64,000 nucleotides of DNA from Isoetes taiwanensis (GCA_021234155.1 JAJEKV010000005.1:27554689-27618688); one strand, 5' to 3'; positions 32,675-45,600 are shown, counted from the stretch's first letter. Translations and numbers: made by a program. Notes: generated by a model not told the origin, from the letters alone.

Positions 32675-33620
32675 CTAAAATGAAGTGTCCACTAGAGAGA
32701 TAGTTGTGTCTTGATTCTCTTTGCTCCGTGATTTACAAGTGAAGTAGAACACACTACTCGATATACAATCAACCAAGCTGAGAAATGTGTACATCACTAT
32801 AAGAAGGGGGGCTTCCCACATCTTTGAAGTCGCATCTATCTTATAACCGTATCCAGGCACCCCAATCATCCTGTACTGGAATAAACTGTCCACAGATGCC
32901 ATGCTTAAATTGTTCAAGACAAACAGAAGAAGAGCTACCTGAGTTCTTCCTTTCACCAAAGCATAGGCTTTAGACAGTGCCTCCACACCATAGCAGTCTC
33001 CTAATATAGATATGACAAGTGACATATTGCACACAATCATCAAATGAGCAAATGCCACAGAAATATTATGGCAACCATCACAAATGCGAGGAAAAACATG
33101 TCCGAAGAAAATTGAAAGGTCTTGAATGTAAAAACAACCAATCCTATGAATAGAGCAAGAATTGAAGTACTATGATACAGATCCAGAAATATGTTGTTGC
33201 AAGTCTCTTCTACAATTTGGGAACATTAGAAAGAAATCTCACAAACACCAATCTTTTGCCAAGCTAGGCCATTGCAACTCCACAAGAAACCATTAATTTG
33301 GCAGTTAAGCCAAACAATACAAAAAAGGGCAATTGGAATGTATTGGCCACAATATTCTCTGGAACTTTGACATAAAAGATCCTGGACGATGGAGTAAACC
33401 AAAACCCTTGTGATGTAACAATAAGTTCTAACTTGCTTGCCAAGCTACCGATAAAGGGAGCAGTAATCCATAACTGACCCAAGAGCACAGATGAGAATGG
33501 CAGAATAAAAACAAAGGCGATCCAAAGAAAAAACTTGGAATTGAAGCGAAGTAATATGATAGATTCACGAAATACGTCTAGCACATTGAATGAGTAGAAA
33601 CCCTCAAAATTTGTTGGCAT
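32675..33620 (-). pseudogene. plant multi-pass membrane protein gene, probably fragmentary
   Basis: Two frames: 33620-33264 starts MPTNFEGFYSFNVLDVFRES and has hydrophobic segments; 33180-32675 has hydrophobic segments, then VISILGDCYGVEALSKAYAL and a charged tail. The pattern (NVLDVFRES near the start, a later VISILxD-YGxEAL motif, Gly-Arg after it) is typical of an uncharacterised plant family of multi-pass membrane proteins. Between the parts, FLAFVMVAIIFLW changes frame into VAFAHLMIVCNMS near 33060. No clean GT-AG intron joins 33264 to 33180. Likely a decayed gene. Confidence 0.45.
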
Positions 33621-33996
33621 TTTAGTGGTGTTACAGGAAGGATGTTTAAAAGGAATAAGTACTCAACCCACTTACAGATTTGACGAACAAGTCATGGGAA
33701 GGTGGGCAGCAAAGGCAGCGTGTGGGCCACACAGAAGGAGATGGTCCTTCCATCCATAGCCGAGCAAACCTAATAATATGCCGGAGTAAATCCCTCTGTA
33801 CGATTTCCTAAAAGCCCACCTGCGCAAAAGGAGGTCCCATATTCGATCTTCTTAGGTCTATGGTCCATTCATCAAATCCTTCTAACCCTTGTGTTGGCTA
33901 AAAACCCTAAAATTAATGGGAGGATATTCACACCCACCACAAAAGAAGCATCCACCACAGGATTTGCCCCCTTTTTTAAAATCAACAGCTAACAAA

Positions 33997-34118
33997 AGGG
34001 TGCACTCTAGAAATACTATTTAGTACACCTGGATGAATACGACGACCAAATCATTTGAAAACCTTAGAGAAAACAGTACAAAAACAGAAAAAAAAACCCC
34101 TATTATAATGCTAGATAT
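33997..34118. mobile_element. solitary end of the Replitron-like element
   Basis: GCACTCTAGAAATACTATTT (from 34002) matches 4379 onward, and the segment ends CCCCTATTATAATGCTAGAT-AT like 4484-4511. After 34118 comes ACAAGTATATGTCTTATAAG, which recurs at 61513 without the element. This marks the element terminus at or next to CTAGATAT. Confidence 0.65.
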
Positions 34119-35083
34119 ACAAGTATATGTCTTATAAGTTCAGCTGATACATATGTTTGAAGATATTCAAATAATACTCCAATGGATGTAATTTCAAATT
34201 GTATGTGTGGAAAATCATGTTGATTTGGGATGATGCATTCCCCAATAGGTCGTCGTAAATTATTTTGTCCTAGCCATTTGAACATACAAAGCTCTTCCAA
34301 ATAAGGTATGACTTGTAGATCTAATATATACCTTCCCACGAGTCTCACTTGGGTCATTTTTTCCGAAAACAACTGGCTAATAGCAAGAGTTCCTACTTCA
34401 TGGCAAGCATTCAAGGATGGCATGAAACCAAAAATTCAAAGATGTCATCCTCTCCCTACTTCCCTCCCTCTTTCCTTTAGTTGCACTTAATAATGGGTAA
34501 TATGAATTTCATTTGAAATGCCATGTTTAGCCAACCTCACGTGTCAAAGCCTTAAGTGTCTCAGATGCCTAATCCTCATGTATCTTGCAACCCTTAAGTG
34601 ATATCTTTGCTATTTGCAATAGGCATTGAGCTCAAGTTACGAATAGCTATAAACAACATATTTGGCGTTTCTTTATGCTACACGATCCTTACTATCACAT
34701 ACTAATTCATGGCAACACTGGGCACAAATTGGCAGTGATGGAATTAACCTATCATTTATTTGGTCCCCCAATATTTTATGTGCGAGACATTAACAGTTCA
34801 ATCACAATTTTTCTATCACAGATTTTTTGATCCTATTAAGGCAACATAGATCACACATGTGGTAGAACTTTTAAGTACAACAATACCACACACGACATCA
34901 TAACAAGTTATCAATACCAATGTCCCTACTTGCACGACACTATAACAAGTTATCGAAGAGACAACATAAAGTAATTGGATATTACAAAGCATATTTGGTT
35001 AGATAATAGTCTAGATTCTTGATTGTTTTCTTAGATGATTAGGCCTTCAACGTACTATCTTAGATCTTGTTGGCTTTCAATAC
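34119..35083. other. non-coding stretch
   Basis: The first 55 bases match 61513-61567. Beyond this I see no gene or element ends; the A/T-rich DNA runs up to the LTR at 35084. Confidence 0.4.
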
Positions 35084-35796
35084 TGTTGACCGGGTTTTTG
35101 GCACCCGGTCAACATGGAAAAAGAGAAAAGAAATAGAACCATTAGAAGGGGGGGAAGGTGTGAAGAAGATTAATTTTGTGATCTAAGGCATTGGCGAGAT
35201 AAATTTTAAATGTAATGGGCTCAATATATAAAGGCCCTTTAAGATTATCTCCAATGGTTGAAACAAAGGGTGGAGATGAAGGGGTTGAAATTAAAGGTTA
35301 AGATGAAGAGGCAAGATCAAAGGTGGAGATGAAGGGGTTGAAATTAAAGGTTAAGATGAAGAGGCAAGATCAAAGGTGGAGATGAAGGGGTTGAAATTAA
35401 AGGTTAAGATGAAGAGGCAAGATCAAATGTGGAGATTAAGAGGCAAAAAATTAAAGGTCAAGATGAAAAGTGTTGTTTATAAAAGATTTTTGAGGAACAC
35501 GAGTTCCTCCTCTTGTCTTGCTCCAAGTTCTTGGGGATGGTGGCAGCTCCTCCTTGAACTGGATCAAAGGCCCCTCCATGGCTCAGAGACATGGAGGGAC
35601 CCTCTTGTATTTGAAGTTTATGCTTACATAAAAATTCTTTTGGGCCCAAAGTTATTCTTCCAAGTTTTTCTTCAAATCTCTTATTCTACACTGATTTCAT
35701 ATTGCAGCTTTTGATTTCATATTGCAGCACCCAATGTGATCCTGATTTTTGCCTTTGAGGCCACTTGTTGGGGATTGTGGGAAAAATCCGCCAACA
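35084..35796 (+). repeat. left LTR (713 bp)
   Basis: It opens with a perfect 12-bp hairpin (TGTTGACCGGGT / ACCCGGTCAACA, 7-base loop). At 35271-35440 it contains three tandem copies of a 53-bp purine-rich unit (GGTGGAGATGAAGGGGTTGA...) plus a partial one. Confidence 0.85.
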
Positions 35797-36592
35797 GAAT
35801 GGAGGTCCTACCGAGATCAATGCTTTTCCCAGGATCATGCTTTGGTGCTGCTCTCTTCTATGTTCACTGTTTGCTGCTTGAAGATGCTACAGAAAGAAAT
35901 ACTTCTTGAATATTTTCAGGAGAGCCAGCAAAAGCCAGCCCTCCACGAGCTTCAAAGCTTCTTGTCTTACACTCTGCCATGGAATTGGCTTCCCTTATCT
36001 GTTTCTCACAAATCTTCCAAATCTTCCTGTGACAAAAAGCCCTGCATTCAAAGTCTATAGCAGAAAGAAAACAAGAAGAGAAGAAAAGATCTGCATTACC
36101 TGCCATGACCGCCATATCTGTGCCTTTTCTTCTATTCATTATTTCGCTCCATTTTCCCCAATCATTCTGCTTGATTCTTATACCTGCTGACAGCTTTGAT
36201 CAGGTTGTTCCATCATTTTTTGATTCATCTTTTGGCTTCTTGGGCAATAGAATCAAAGCCCTAAAGCTCGTTCTGCAGATAAATCCATCCTATCATCCCA
36301 TTCTTTGCTAGAGCACACAGATGCGCCTGTTTTGCTGGACAATGAAGTTATTTCATCTCTAACAGCTTCGCTTCATTTCGATGGTGCACTGAACCTGCTG
36401 CCGGATCGACAAGATAAAAAGAGAAAGAGATGTGCCGAACCTGCAGAAGTATAAGAAGAAAGAAGAGAGGAAGAAGGAGACGGTCGAACTGTCTGCCGCC
36501 TTACCTGCCTCAGCCGCCCGCCATAGCCGCCCATCAAGTAAAGAAAAAAAAATATAGCCTTTACCTTTTTTTTTCTCACGCTTTTTTAACCC

Positions 36593-36830
36593 TTGCAAGT
36601 TTTTTTATTTTTCTCCTTTCATTTCTTTTTCTAACCTTTGCTTTCTTTTAACTTTTGCTTTTCATGTTTTTTATTTTTTCATTTCATCTCATTTTCTAAC
36701 CTTTGCTTTCCATGTTCTTTATTCTTTCACCCTTTCATTTATTTTCTGACATTTGCTTCCAATTTTTTATATTTTCTCACCCTTTCATTCCATTTTCTAA
36801 TCATTGCTTTCATTTTTTGCTAATATTTTC
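36593..36830 (+). repeat. T-rich minisatellite
   Basis: Repeated units of about 55-65 bases built on TTTTCTAACCTTTGCTTTC and TTTTTTATTTTTTCA. The short frames across it are an artefact of the repeat. Confidence 0.6.
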
Positions 36831-36987
36831 TCAACCTTGCAACAATGTTTCTTTACCATCTTTTCCTTGTCTAAAAACTATGGTCCATCCTTATTGCCTC
36901 AAACATCATTATTTTTGCCCTTATTGTTACACCATTGCCACAATTTTTTGTTTGGGAGCCGCCCTCCTTCCTTATATCTTTGACCTG

Positions 36988-39660
36988 GTTATTTGTAATG
37001 GGTTGGCACAATGGCAGTCTTCCAGTTGCTACACTTGTAGACAGGAGAACCAAGGGGGCGGCTCCAGTGTGGTGGATTATCTGCTGGTTGAGGAACGGGA
37101 TCTGCACCTGGTTACTCATTTTTCCATCGGGACAGACACTCGGGACGAGGAAGTAGATTCGGACCACCGGCCCTTGTTCATGCATCTCCATTGGGTGGCT
37201 CCCCGTGCACCTGCTACTTCAACACACCGGGTGCCCCAGCTGCGCCTGGACTACGACCGTGCAGGGACCTATGTCCAGCTGCTTGAGCATGATCTGGCGG
37301 AACTGCTGCAACTCCCCACACTTCAAGAGCAATCTGGCCGGTGACTCACCCGCGGCGACGGCTGGCGAAAGATGCTTTGGGAGAGGCCGCTCACGGCAAA
37401 CCACAGGCACTACCACCTTTCCCCGCAACAAATGGTTTGATGATGAGTGTCGGAAGCTCAAACGCACACTCCGGCAAGTCACTGATCCCATCTCCCACCC
37501 ACAGGCCATCAGGCAATACCGCTCCTTTCTCAAGAACAAGAAGGCCAGATACCTCGCAGAGCATCAGCAACAGATGTTTGGTCTCCTGGACCGGCACCCG
37601 GTGACATTACGGAGAAGGGTCTTGAGCAAGCCCGCACACCCACGGGGAACATCACCCGAGCAATGGGTGCGGTACTTTGCGGTATCGACGACATTTCGGT
37701 CGGGGCGGGCACCGATCCCTCCACGGATAGGCATGGCTCGGTTATCCGCGAAGGGGATGTTATCATGGGCCTCTGGCGTCTAGCTAATGGGAAGGCGGCA
37801 GATTTAGATGGCATGCAGGCAGAACTTCTAAAATGGGCTGGGCCTCCGCTGGTGCCTGTCCTCACGGCATTGTTCAATAAAGCATTGCGAGAAGGCTTCC
37901 CTACGTAATGGACCACTAGTAGAGTAGTGCCCATATACAAAGCAGGGGACCCTCAATGCCCGGCCAACTACCGTACTATTATGGTCAGCTCTCTCTTAAA
38001 AAAGCGTTGGTGGCATCCTTGAGCAGCGGTGACAATATGGGCAGAGGAAAGCGGAGGTGCGAGCTCTTACAAAGCGCGGGTTTCGCCCGGACATTCCACC
38101 ATTGATCATATCTTCACTCTGCACACATTGATTGAGGATAGCAGGAATCGCCGGCAGAACCTGTACTATTGTTTCGTCGATTTTGCAAAAGCGTTCGACA
38201 CGCATACCCGCAATAAGCTCGGGACGGATGCGGCGGCAGTAGGGGACCCCACGGACTTGCGAATCATTATATAGGTTATGCGAGGCATGCTCGGCCGTAT
38301 CACATCAGCAGCACAGCCGGTAATCAGTAGCATTGGAGTGCGTCAGGGTTGCCCCTTCTCCCCCACACTCTTTGGCCTATACATTGATCAGTTGGAAGAT
38401 TGTCTCTCTGAGCATGGAGGCGCGGACGCACATCTCATGCATCACACAATCCGGCAACTCATATATGCTGACGATGCCAACCTCATGGCCTATACTCCAG
38501 AGGACATGCAGCATCACCTGGATGCTCTTGACACTTTTTGCCAATTCACTGGCATGCGAGTTAACTTGGCCAAAACTAGGGTGCTGCTAGTTGCATCATT
38601 CCGTCAGCCAGGGCTTCCCACCTTCACTTACCAGGGGCAAGAGGTAGAGGTGGCTCCGACCTACAAGTACTTGGGGACTGAGTTCTCAACTACCACCCAT
38701 TGGGATGCGGCTATCAGATTGCGGGTCACGGCGGGTTGGAAAGCACTATATGCCATGCAGAACAACAGCCACAAGGCAGAGTTGTACACCTGGGGCCACC
38801 AGTCACATTTGTTTCGGGCCTTGGTTAAGCCGGTCCTTTTGTATGGGGCAGAAGTGTGGGGTCCGGTGATATCCCTCAGCACCTGGAATGACCTCAAGCA
38901 GGTGCAGAAGGCCTTCTTGGCACAGGCCCTGGGGGTGAAGTCCACAGTTCCGTACCAGTTCCTACTCCAGGAGACAGGCTTTCTACCCCTTCAACGGGCT
39001 GCATTGGAACGCCATATCGTTTACTTCCAAAAGGTGGTCGCTATGGCTAATACACGCTTGCCCCATCTTGCTTTGGCCATAGTGATGGGTCCCCAATGCC
39101 TGAAAACCTGCTGGAAAGACAAGCAAGCTCAGTGGTTCTCACGCTGGGGCGTGCAGGCAAACAGATGCGTCTAGGTCAGGACAAAGAAAGATCGTGAGGC
39201 ACTTAAACTGTACCTAGATGCTACTTTCCTTTGCAAGCTCTGGGATGCAGAGGCTCTGACGCACGTTAAGCTGACACATTATCAGCAGCAAGTCAATCCT
39301 AGGCTCACAAGAGGCCCACACCAGTACTTGTACACCCAGCTGCCCATGAAGAAGCGCAGACTTATAGCTTCCATTCGCACGGGTGCACATCGCCTCCGCA
39401 TTGAAATAGGGCGTTGGGCTCGGGAAGCACGAGAGCAAAGGCTTTGCCAGTGTTGCCACCAGGTCGCGATTGAGGATGAATGTCATACCCTCCAGATCTG
39501 CCCGGCATTTGCCCATATCCGAGAGAGGTATGTTCGACTACTAGTGCCTGGCCAGCCGTTGCATCAGTTATTGACTACAGCGTCAGTGGGTTTGTTGGGG
39601 TCATACCTCCAGGAGGTTATGGATGCACGGACTCGTTTGTGTCCTACGGGACGGTCTTGA
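36988..39660 (+). pseudogene. 5'-truncated non-LTR retrotransposon (LINE): endonuclease end, RT, zinc-finger tail
   Basis: The frame opens inside an APE-type endonuclease: LVICNGLAQWQ, then SSVVDYLLVEE, and SDHRPLF near 37165. The reverse transcriptase follows, with NGKAADLDGMQAELL, FVDFAKAFD (motif A), GVRQGCPFSPTLFGLYID and LIYADDANLMA (YADD, about 38460). The tail has a CxxC...H...C motif (LCQCCHQVAIEDECHTLQIC, about 39440-39500). Stops at about 37906 and 38272 and frame changes near 37205-37340 and 38020 break it. Clade not determined; it does not look like the usual plant L1 type in its C-terminal part. It is nested in the LTR element in the same orientation. Confidence 0.8.
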
Positions 39661-39964
39661 ACTGTCCTATGCAATTGTACAGTGTGCCAGCATGCTTATT
39701 ACTGCTAAGGTTTTTCCCTCGAAAACCCTTCGGGGCGGGGGGTTTTTTAATCCTGTCAGTAATACGCTTGCTGCTCTCTTTTTGTTTGGGTCCCATAGGC
39801 CAATTGGTCTCCGTGGACGCTAAAAACCTATTCTATTCTTATACCATTTTTTCCAAAAAATATAGCCATCTTGCCCCAAGCATTACATGTGTCTTTCCCC
39901 AAAGCCCGAAATTACCATTGATTTTCTATTATCATGGCACTCACTATTATTATCATCATTCTAT

Positions 39965-40134
39965 CGAGTTCGAAGTCTCGGATATCAAAACTTCGGTTAT
40001 TATCACCAAATTATTATCATCATTCTATCATATCAAAATTTCAATTATTATATGGTGTTGGAGTACACCCTAAAACCTCCAAATTATTATTATCCATTTT
40101 CGAGTTCGAAGTCTCGGATATCAAAACTTCGGTT
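39965..40134 (+). repeat. 34-bp direct repeat pair before the right LTR
   Basis: CGAGTTCGAAGTCTCGGATA plus 14 further bases occurs at 39965-39998 and again, identical, at 40101-40134. Between them is TTATTATCATCATTC-type low complexity. Confidence 0.7.
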
Positions 40135-40237
40135 GTGTTCCTTATTGAGTCTAAGGGACCAACTATTGTACTGAACATATGAAAAGATTTGAAGTAAGAG
40201 GGCCGAGGGGACGGGCCCATTTTTTGTTTGGGCGAGA

Positions 40238-40949
40238 TGTTGACCGGGTTTTTGGCACCCGGTCAACATGAAAAAATAGAAAATAAACAGAACCATTAGA
40301 AGGGGGGGAGGTGTAAAGAAGATTAATTTTGTGATCTAAGGCATTGGCGAGATAAATTTTAAATGTAATGGGCTCAATATATAAAGGCCCTTTAAGAATA
40401 TCTCCAATGGTTGAAACAAAGGGTGGAGATGAAGGGGTTGAAATTAAAGCTTAAGATGAAGAGGCAAGATCAAAGGTGGAGATGAAGGGGTTGAAATTAA
40501 AGGTCAAGATGAAGAGGCAAGATCAATGATGGAGATGAAGGGGTTGAAATTAAAGGTTAAGATGAAGAGGCAAGATCAAAGGTGGAGATTAAGAGGCAAA
40601 AAATTAAAGGTCAAGATGAAAAGTGTTGTTTATAAAAGATTTTTGAGGAGCACGAGTTCCTCCTCTTGCCTTGCTCCAAGTTCTTGGGGATGGTGGCAGC
40701 TCCTCCTTGAACTGGATCAAAGGCCCCTCCATGGTTCAGAGACATGGAGGGACCCTCTTGTATTTGAAGTTTATGCTTACATAAAAATTCTTTTGGGCCC
40801 AAAGTTATTCTTCCAAGTTTTTCTTCAAATCTCTTATTCTACACTGATTTCATATTGCAGCTTTTGATTTCATATTGCAGCATCCAATGTGATCCTGATT
40901 TTTGCCTTTGAGGCCACTTGTTGGGGATTGTGGGAAAAATCCGCCAACA
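40238..40949 (+). repeat. right LTR (712 bp)
   Basis: It matches the left LTR throughout, including the terminal hairpin and the 53-bp tandem units at about 40425-40590. Only scattered substitutions separate them, implying a fairly recent insertion. Confidence 0.85.
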
Positions 40950-41229
40950 AATCTTTATCCTAAAGAATGGTGATATTTTTTGTAACCTCGTGAGTTTTCC
41001 AAATGTCACAGCTATAACAATAGTATTTAGACAATGCACCTAAGTGTTGGCGAGTCCAAGTTGCAAATAACACGCATTAGCAATTAACATAATGGACTGC
41101 CACAGCATGCTTGACATGCTTACATTCCCAAATACAAGCATTTTATATTTGAACTTGGTCACGGAAAATTGAGTTTCCATATAATAAAATAGTGCATTTG
41201 GGTCATGCCATATGATCCATAGCTATTAT

Positions 41230-42661
41230 CATACTTCAAGTGCTATATCAATGTTGAGGCAAGGTCGTTGAATATTTGTACAAGTATGTCTACAAAGGGC
41301 CAAATATGATCAATGTGAACTTAGAAGCAGCGAGAGAAGATGCATCGACTAGCAGAGCACCCACCATAAACCATGACGAGGTTGAACAATTTCTGAGTGC
41401 ATGTTACTTCTCAGCTTCTCAGGCTTCATGGAGAATTCTCGCATACCAACAGTTTCCTAATGTTAATAGACTAGCTGTGCATCTCCCAATGCAACGGGAT
41501 GTATACTACCGAGAAGGTATGAGCATGGACAATAAGAGGTAAGAATGGCAGGACAAAATTGGCATCCTTTTTTGAGATGAATGCATCTGGAAATAGAGAG
41601 GCTACTCAATCGCAAAATGATTTATAATTAATAAATCCAGTAGAAAATGCCAGGTTAGATCCAACAATAAAAAGTTGTCCACTATTGGACGCATGTATTT
41701 TGTTAATACTTCAGAAGCAGAACGATACTATCTACGACATTTATTGACCCGCGTGAGAGGTGCAATTAGTTTTGAAGATTTACGTTCTTTCGATGGGGAA
41801 TTGTGTGCAACATATAAAAAAGCTTGCATTCATCGTGGGTTGCTTCGAGATGACACGAGTCTCTTTAAAATGCAATGGCATGGGGCATGCCACCACAATT
41901 GTGGCACATGCTCGGGGCGTGGACATGGAGCTCACTTCCCCCACCAAAGGTTAGGGTGCTTCTGTGGCAGGTGGTGCACCGCTGTATCAGGGTGAATGCC
42001 CCTGTGAGTCAGTTTAGGCTGGGTATGAGCCCTCTCTGCCCTTGTTGTGGCCTTCATCGTGAGACTGTGGACCATTGTCTGGTTTTATGCCCTCACTTGC
42101 AGGCTGCTTGGGATTGGGTCAGGGCTCTGTTTCAGGTGAGATTGACTAGCCAGCAGTTGTTGCTTCATGTGTATCCTGGTGCTTGGCCGCTCTTGCGGCA
42201 GCAAGCCTTGCATCTGTGCGTGGCTGATTTGGAAGCGACGGCGGTTGTGGATCTTTCAGTGGATTCAGGAGCCTGCAGCCTCTCTGATTCTTCGACTCAG
42301 GTACAAGCTATTTCAAAGCTTTCTGGTGTTCCCGGGATTAGTAGAGCAAAAGTTTGCCATTTGGCGGGACTTCTTGGGTGTTGTAGATAGTGATGGTCGA
42401 TTTGTACAGCAGTAGAGTTGCAGTTTTTCTGTGAGTTTGTTGTGGAGTGTTGAGGTATCGCTGTAAAAATACAATCTATCTATCTATCTATCTTTGGGGC
42501 AGTTCTCCTTCCTCCTCACTTGCTTTGTAACATTACCATTCTTTTAATATATTGATGACACAGTTCTTCAAAAAAAAAAAAATTTGCAAATAAACGTTAA
42601 AGGCCAAGTAAGAATACATAGTAGGGAATTAGCCCGGCAACGCGGGGCACATGTTTACTAG
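41230..42661 (+). mobile_element. decayed Helitron with intact 3' terminus
   Basis: Fragments of a RepHel protein run from about 41230 to 41870: CYINVEA, YKYVYKGPNM, FFEMNASGNREAT, IGRMYFVNTSEAERYYLRHL and ISFEDLRSFDGELCATYKKA. These belong to the region between the Rep and helicase domains of Helitrons; frames change several times. The 3' end has the Helitron signature: hairpin GCCCGGCAACGCGGGGC (42632-42648) and then CTAG (42658-42661) followed by T. A LINE fragment is inserted at about 41880-42492. The 5' end was not found. Confidence 0.75.
41885..42492 (+). mobile_element. 3' end of a second LINE (zf-RVT region) with a TATC tail
   Basis: The frame reads PPPKVRVLLWQVVHRC, then PLCPCCGLHRETVDHCLVLC, the zinc-binding domain downstream of RT in plant LINEs. 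It ends near 42415 and a short A-rich run and (ATCT)n (about 42474-42494) form the typical simple-repeat tail. It interrupts the Helitron coding remnant. The 5' limit is approximate. Confidence 0.7.
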
Positions 42662-42662
42662 T

Positions 42663-45600
42663 CAAACCTTTTTTTTTTTTTTGATGTGCTTCATCGTTAT
42701 TGCCATTGTTTACCCTATAATCCCTCTTATTTACTTGCATTCCAGCCCTATTCTAGCTTATTCTACTTGAATTCTATCTAATTATACTTGCATTCCTCCA
42801 AGAATTGCACTTCCATAGCTTCCACGTTATAGTAATGTCAATTTACTTGGCATTCCTGGGATGTCCACAAGGTTCTGCCCTCTGCACGTCGCCCTATTTT
42901 CGTATATAAGAAAGCCCACTTAGTGGGCTTAGTGGGCTTTCCTATAACGTGGAAACAAGTTAAAAACCATTCAGAGATCCAGAATGCTGGGTAAACGATC
43001 CTAATGCAGGGTAAAACTATAGGAATGCAGGTAAAATGCTGGAGCAGTAGGTAACAGTCGTCGTCGAAGCATGAAGATATTTTTAGTAACATTCTTGGGA
43101 TTGAAACAATGCCACGTGGCATGGCGCTATAGGACGGGAAGACAGGATTGTGAAGCGGCGAGCCAGTTGTTTCACCTCAAAACAGCGAGCTCCGACCTTT
43201 TTTTTATATAAAAGTCAAACACGACGACATTTCAGCCTGCCCAACTATTTTTTCCGGCAACAAAAACATCTGATTTTTAGGGGATCGAGCATAGAACTAT
43301 TACAGGTTTAAATGTTGGCTAAAGGGCGAAATGTTGCCATCTCAAAAATGTCGACATTCCTGTATTTCCATCTCAAGAACTTGGACATTCCTGTATACAA
43401 CAAATTGAGTGGTGTCTTTATGAAATGAACGCACCGCTCAATAGAATTAAAAAGTCGTCTCGATCCAATTCGTGAGGGCAACCCATGATGCAACATCATC
43501 TTTTTTGGAGTCGATTTGTGTTGCAGATCGATGTCTAGAGCATCAAATATTTGTATATTTATTTTGCGTAATCAACGATTCCTTCAAATTATGTCAATAT
43601 TCCGCAAGTTTTACCAGGCTTAATCTGATACCACGATTTCAGGAGCGGCGCCGCTCCAAAAACTGTTATCCACCCCAAAAACTGTTGTCCGCTGGTGACA
43701 ATCTTTCTAAGGGCTGGATCCGGATGAGTCACAGGGCCGCCGCTAAGGGCAATATTGCAACGGATCAGAGCTCATATACTTAAAAATCAGGACAAGAACT
43801 AGCTGTGATCCGGTCTGTTTACAAGATTGGTGAGCAGAGAGGCAACAAATCCATATGCGCATCAAGGGAGTCTAGGTACAGGCTGAACCAGTCGTTTAAT
43901 CCAATTTTTGCTTGCTTGCTTTGTGTTCTATCACAAATAATGTTTTTTCTCCTTGCAAAACCCTAGAAGAAGAAAGAACAGTAATGCAAGGCATCAAGAA
44001 TCACCTCGGCAAAATCGTGGCCTCTAAGTGCTAAGAAAAAATCCGTTGTATTCCAGAATCCTCTGGCAAAATCCTCTGTTTTCGAGAATCCTCTACCAAA
44101 ATCGTGGCTTCCACGTGCTAAGAAGGAAACCTCTGTATTTTAGATTCCTCTGACCCGCAGATTAGAGATCCGGCAGCGACAGATTAAAGATATCGCGTGC
44201 CATATCCAGAAGCAGGGGAAGCAAGTGTCACGTGTCAACAGATGAGAGGAAATTTGAAAAAACTGTTAATTACGTTTGTTAATTCACGAGGTTGAAAATT
44301 TCGCCCTGGAAAATATCTCATGCCTTAGCGGAGGCGTCAGTCTCGGTGGCGCTATTGCTTCGCCGCTTAGGTGCCGCCTCAACATTTTACGGGGCAGAAT
44401 CCCTCCCCCCCCCCCTGCGTGAATTATCTAAATACATAAATGTCAGATGGCGTAATTTCTGATCTCTAATCCAATCCTGTGCTGCCACGTGGACCTTATT
44501 CTTTTAAGGAATGTTTACCTTCAAACTCATTTTTTATTTGCTTGCAATTCTAGACATTTTTACCCTACATTCCGAAAGCCAAGCATTTTTACTTAGCATT
44601 TTGTAAGTTTTTATCCGACATTCTTGAAGTTGCAGAATGTTAAGTAGAAATTTCAAAGCCAAAGCCAAGTTACAGTCACAAATAAACACCATCAAGAAGA
44701 CAATGAGCTCAAATAAAAAATCGTATTACAGCAGTTTCAAAGATAGAAATGACAAGATCAAAAGTTCTGGAAATGTTTTTTCATCATCTGCACCAAAGAA
44801 CGTTCCTGTCATTTGTGCTTTCAGTACCCACAGTCTTGCCTTTCTTCACAAAACTGGCTATGGCGGCGTCCAGCACTTTGCATGCCTGCCCTAACATCGT
44901 CGGAATCATCTTATGCATCTAAGATTCTTTTTCTTCTTCTGATATACTGTTGCTGCACCAAAACAACACCAAGACAACCTGCATCTTTAAAAAGGAAAGC
45001 ATTAGCATCAAAATGTTGAAAAAGAAACAAAGAATGCTAAAATCTTACCAAGAAAACCTTGTAAATCTTGTCATCTAAACATCAACCGATTTCTTGCCAT
45101 AATATTGGCTCTTGCGGTGCCATAGCCACCCAGAAGATAAACAAAAACAAGATAGGCATCCAAAAGCCACTCACATCCAGCTACACCGCCTTACCTAAAG
45201 GCTCCAGCGCCTTCACATCGCCATAGCCATAGCCGGAGCTGAAGCATAGCCAGAAGGCCAGAAGATACATAGATGACAACAGAAGCATCTTTTTGAAGCA
45301 TCTTTTTCCACGCCTAATGCAAATACCACCTACATCAAGCTACATCACCTCACCTTAACCTACAAAATGATCCATCGCCCTCATGGCGTCTCCCTAGTGC
45401 TAGCTCCTCTCCATCTTCTCTGATCATTTCTCTCTGCGCTTTTTGTCCACAATCATGTCATAACCCAAATGCTCCCTACGTTCCCTATCTTGCCTTCTTG
45501 AGAGCTGATCAACCTCATAGTGCACCTCATTTCTTTGCATGCCTCTATCTTCTCTTCGTGGCAAAACATCAAGACTGTCTTCTTGCCTCCCATGTTCATA

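Larger units (their letters stand above)
35084..40949 (+). mobile_element. LTR-flanked element with a nested LINE instead of gag-pol
   Basis: Near-identical direct repeats at 35084-35796 and 40238-40949 start TGTTGACC and end CCAACA (TG...CA). The TATA-like CTCAATATATAAAGG in each repeat gives plus orientation. The interior shows no gag, protease, integrase or LTR-type RT; it holds a T-rich repeat region and a LINE fragment. The polypurine region GAGGGCCGAGGGGACGGG lies about 20 bases before the right LTR. The flanks AATAC and AATCT match only partly, so target duplication is doubtful. Best explained as a large non-autonomous LTR retrotransposon with a LINE inserted. Confidence 0.8.

Noticed and set aside
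36600-36830. Hydrophobic Phe-rich frames as membrane proteins
   Set aside because: They come from the T-rich minisatellite; no composition or motif supports a gene.
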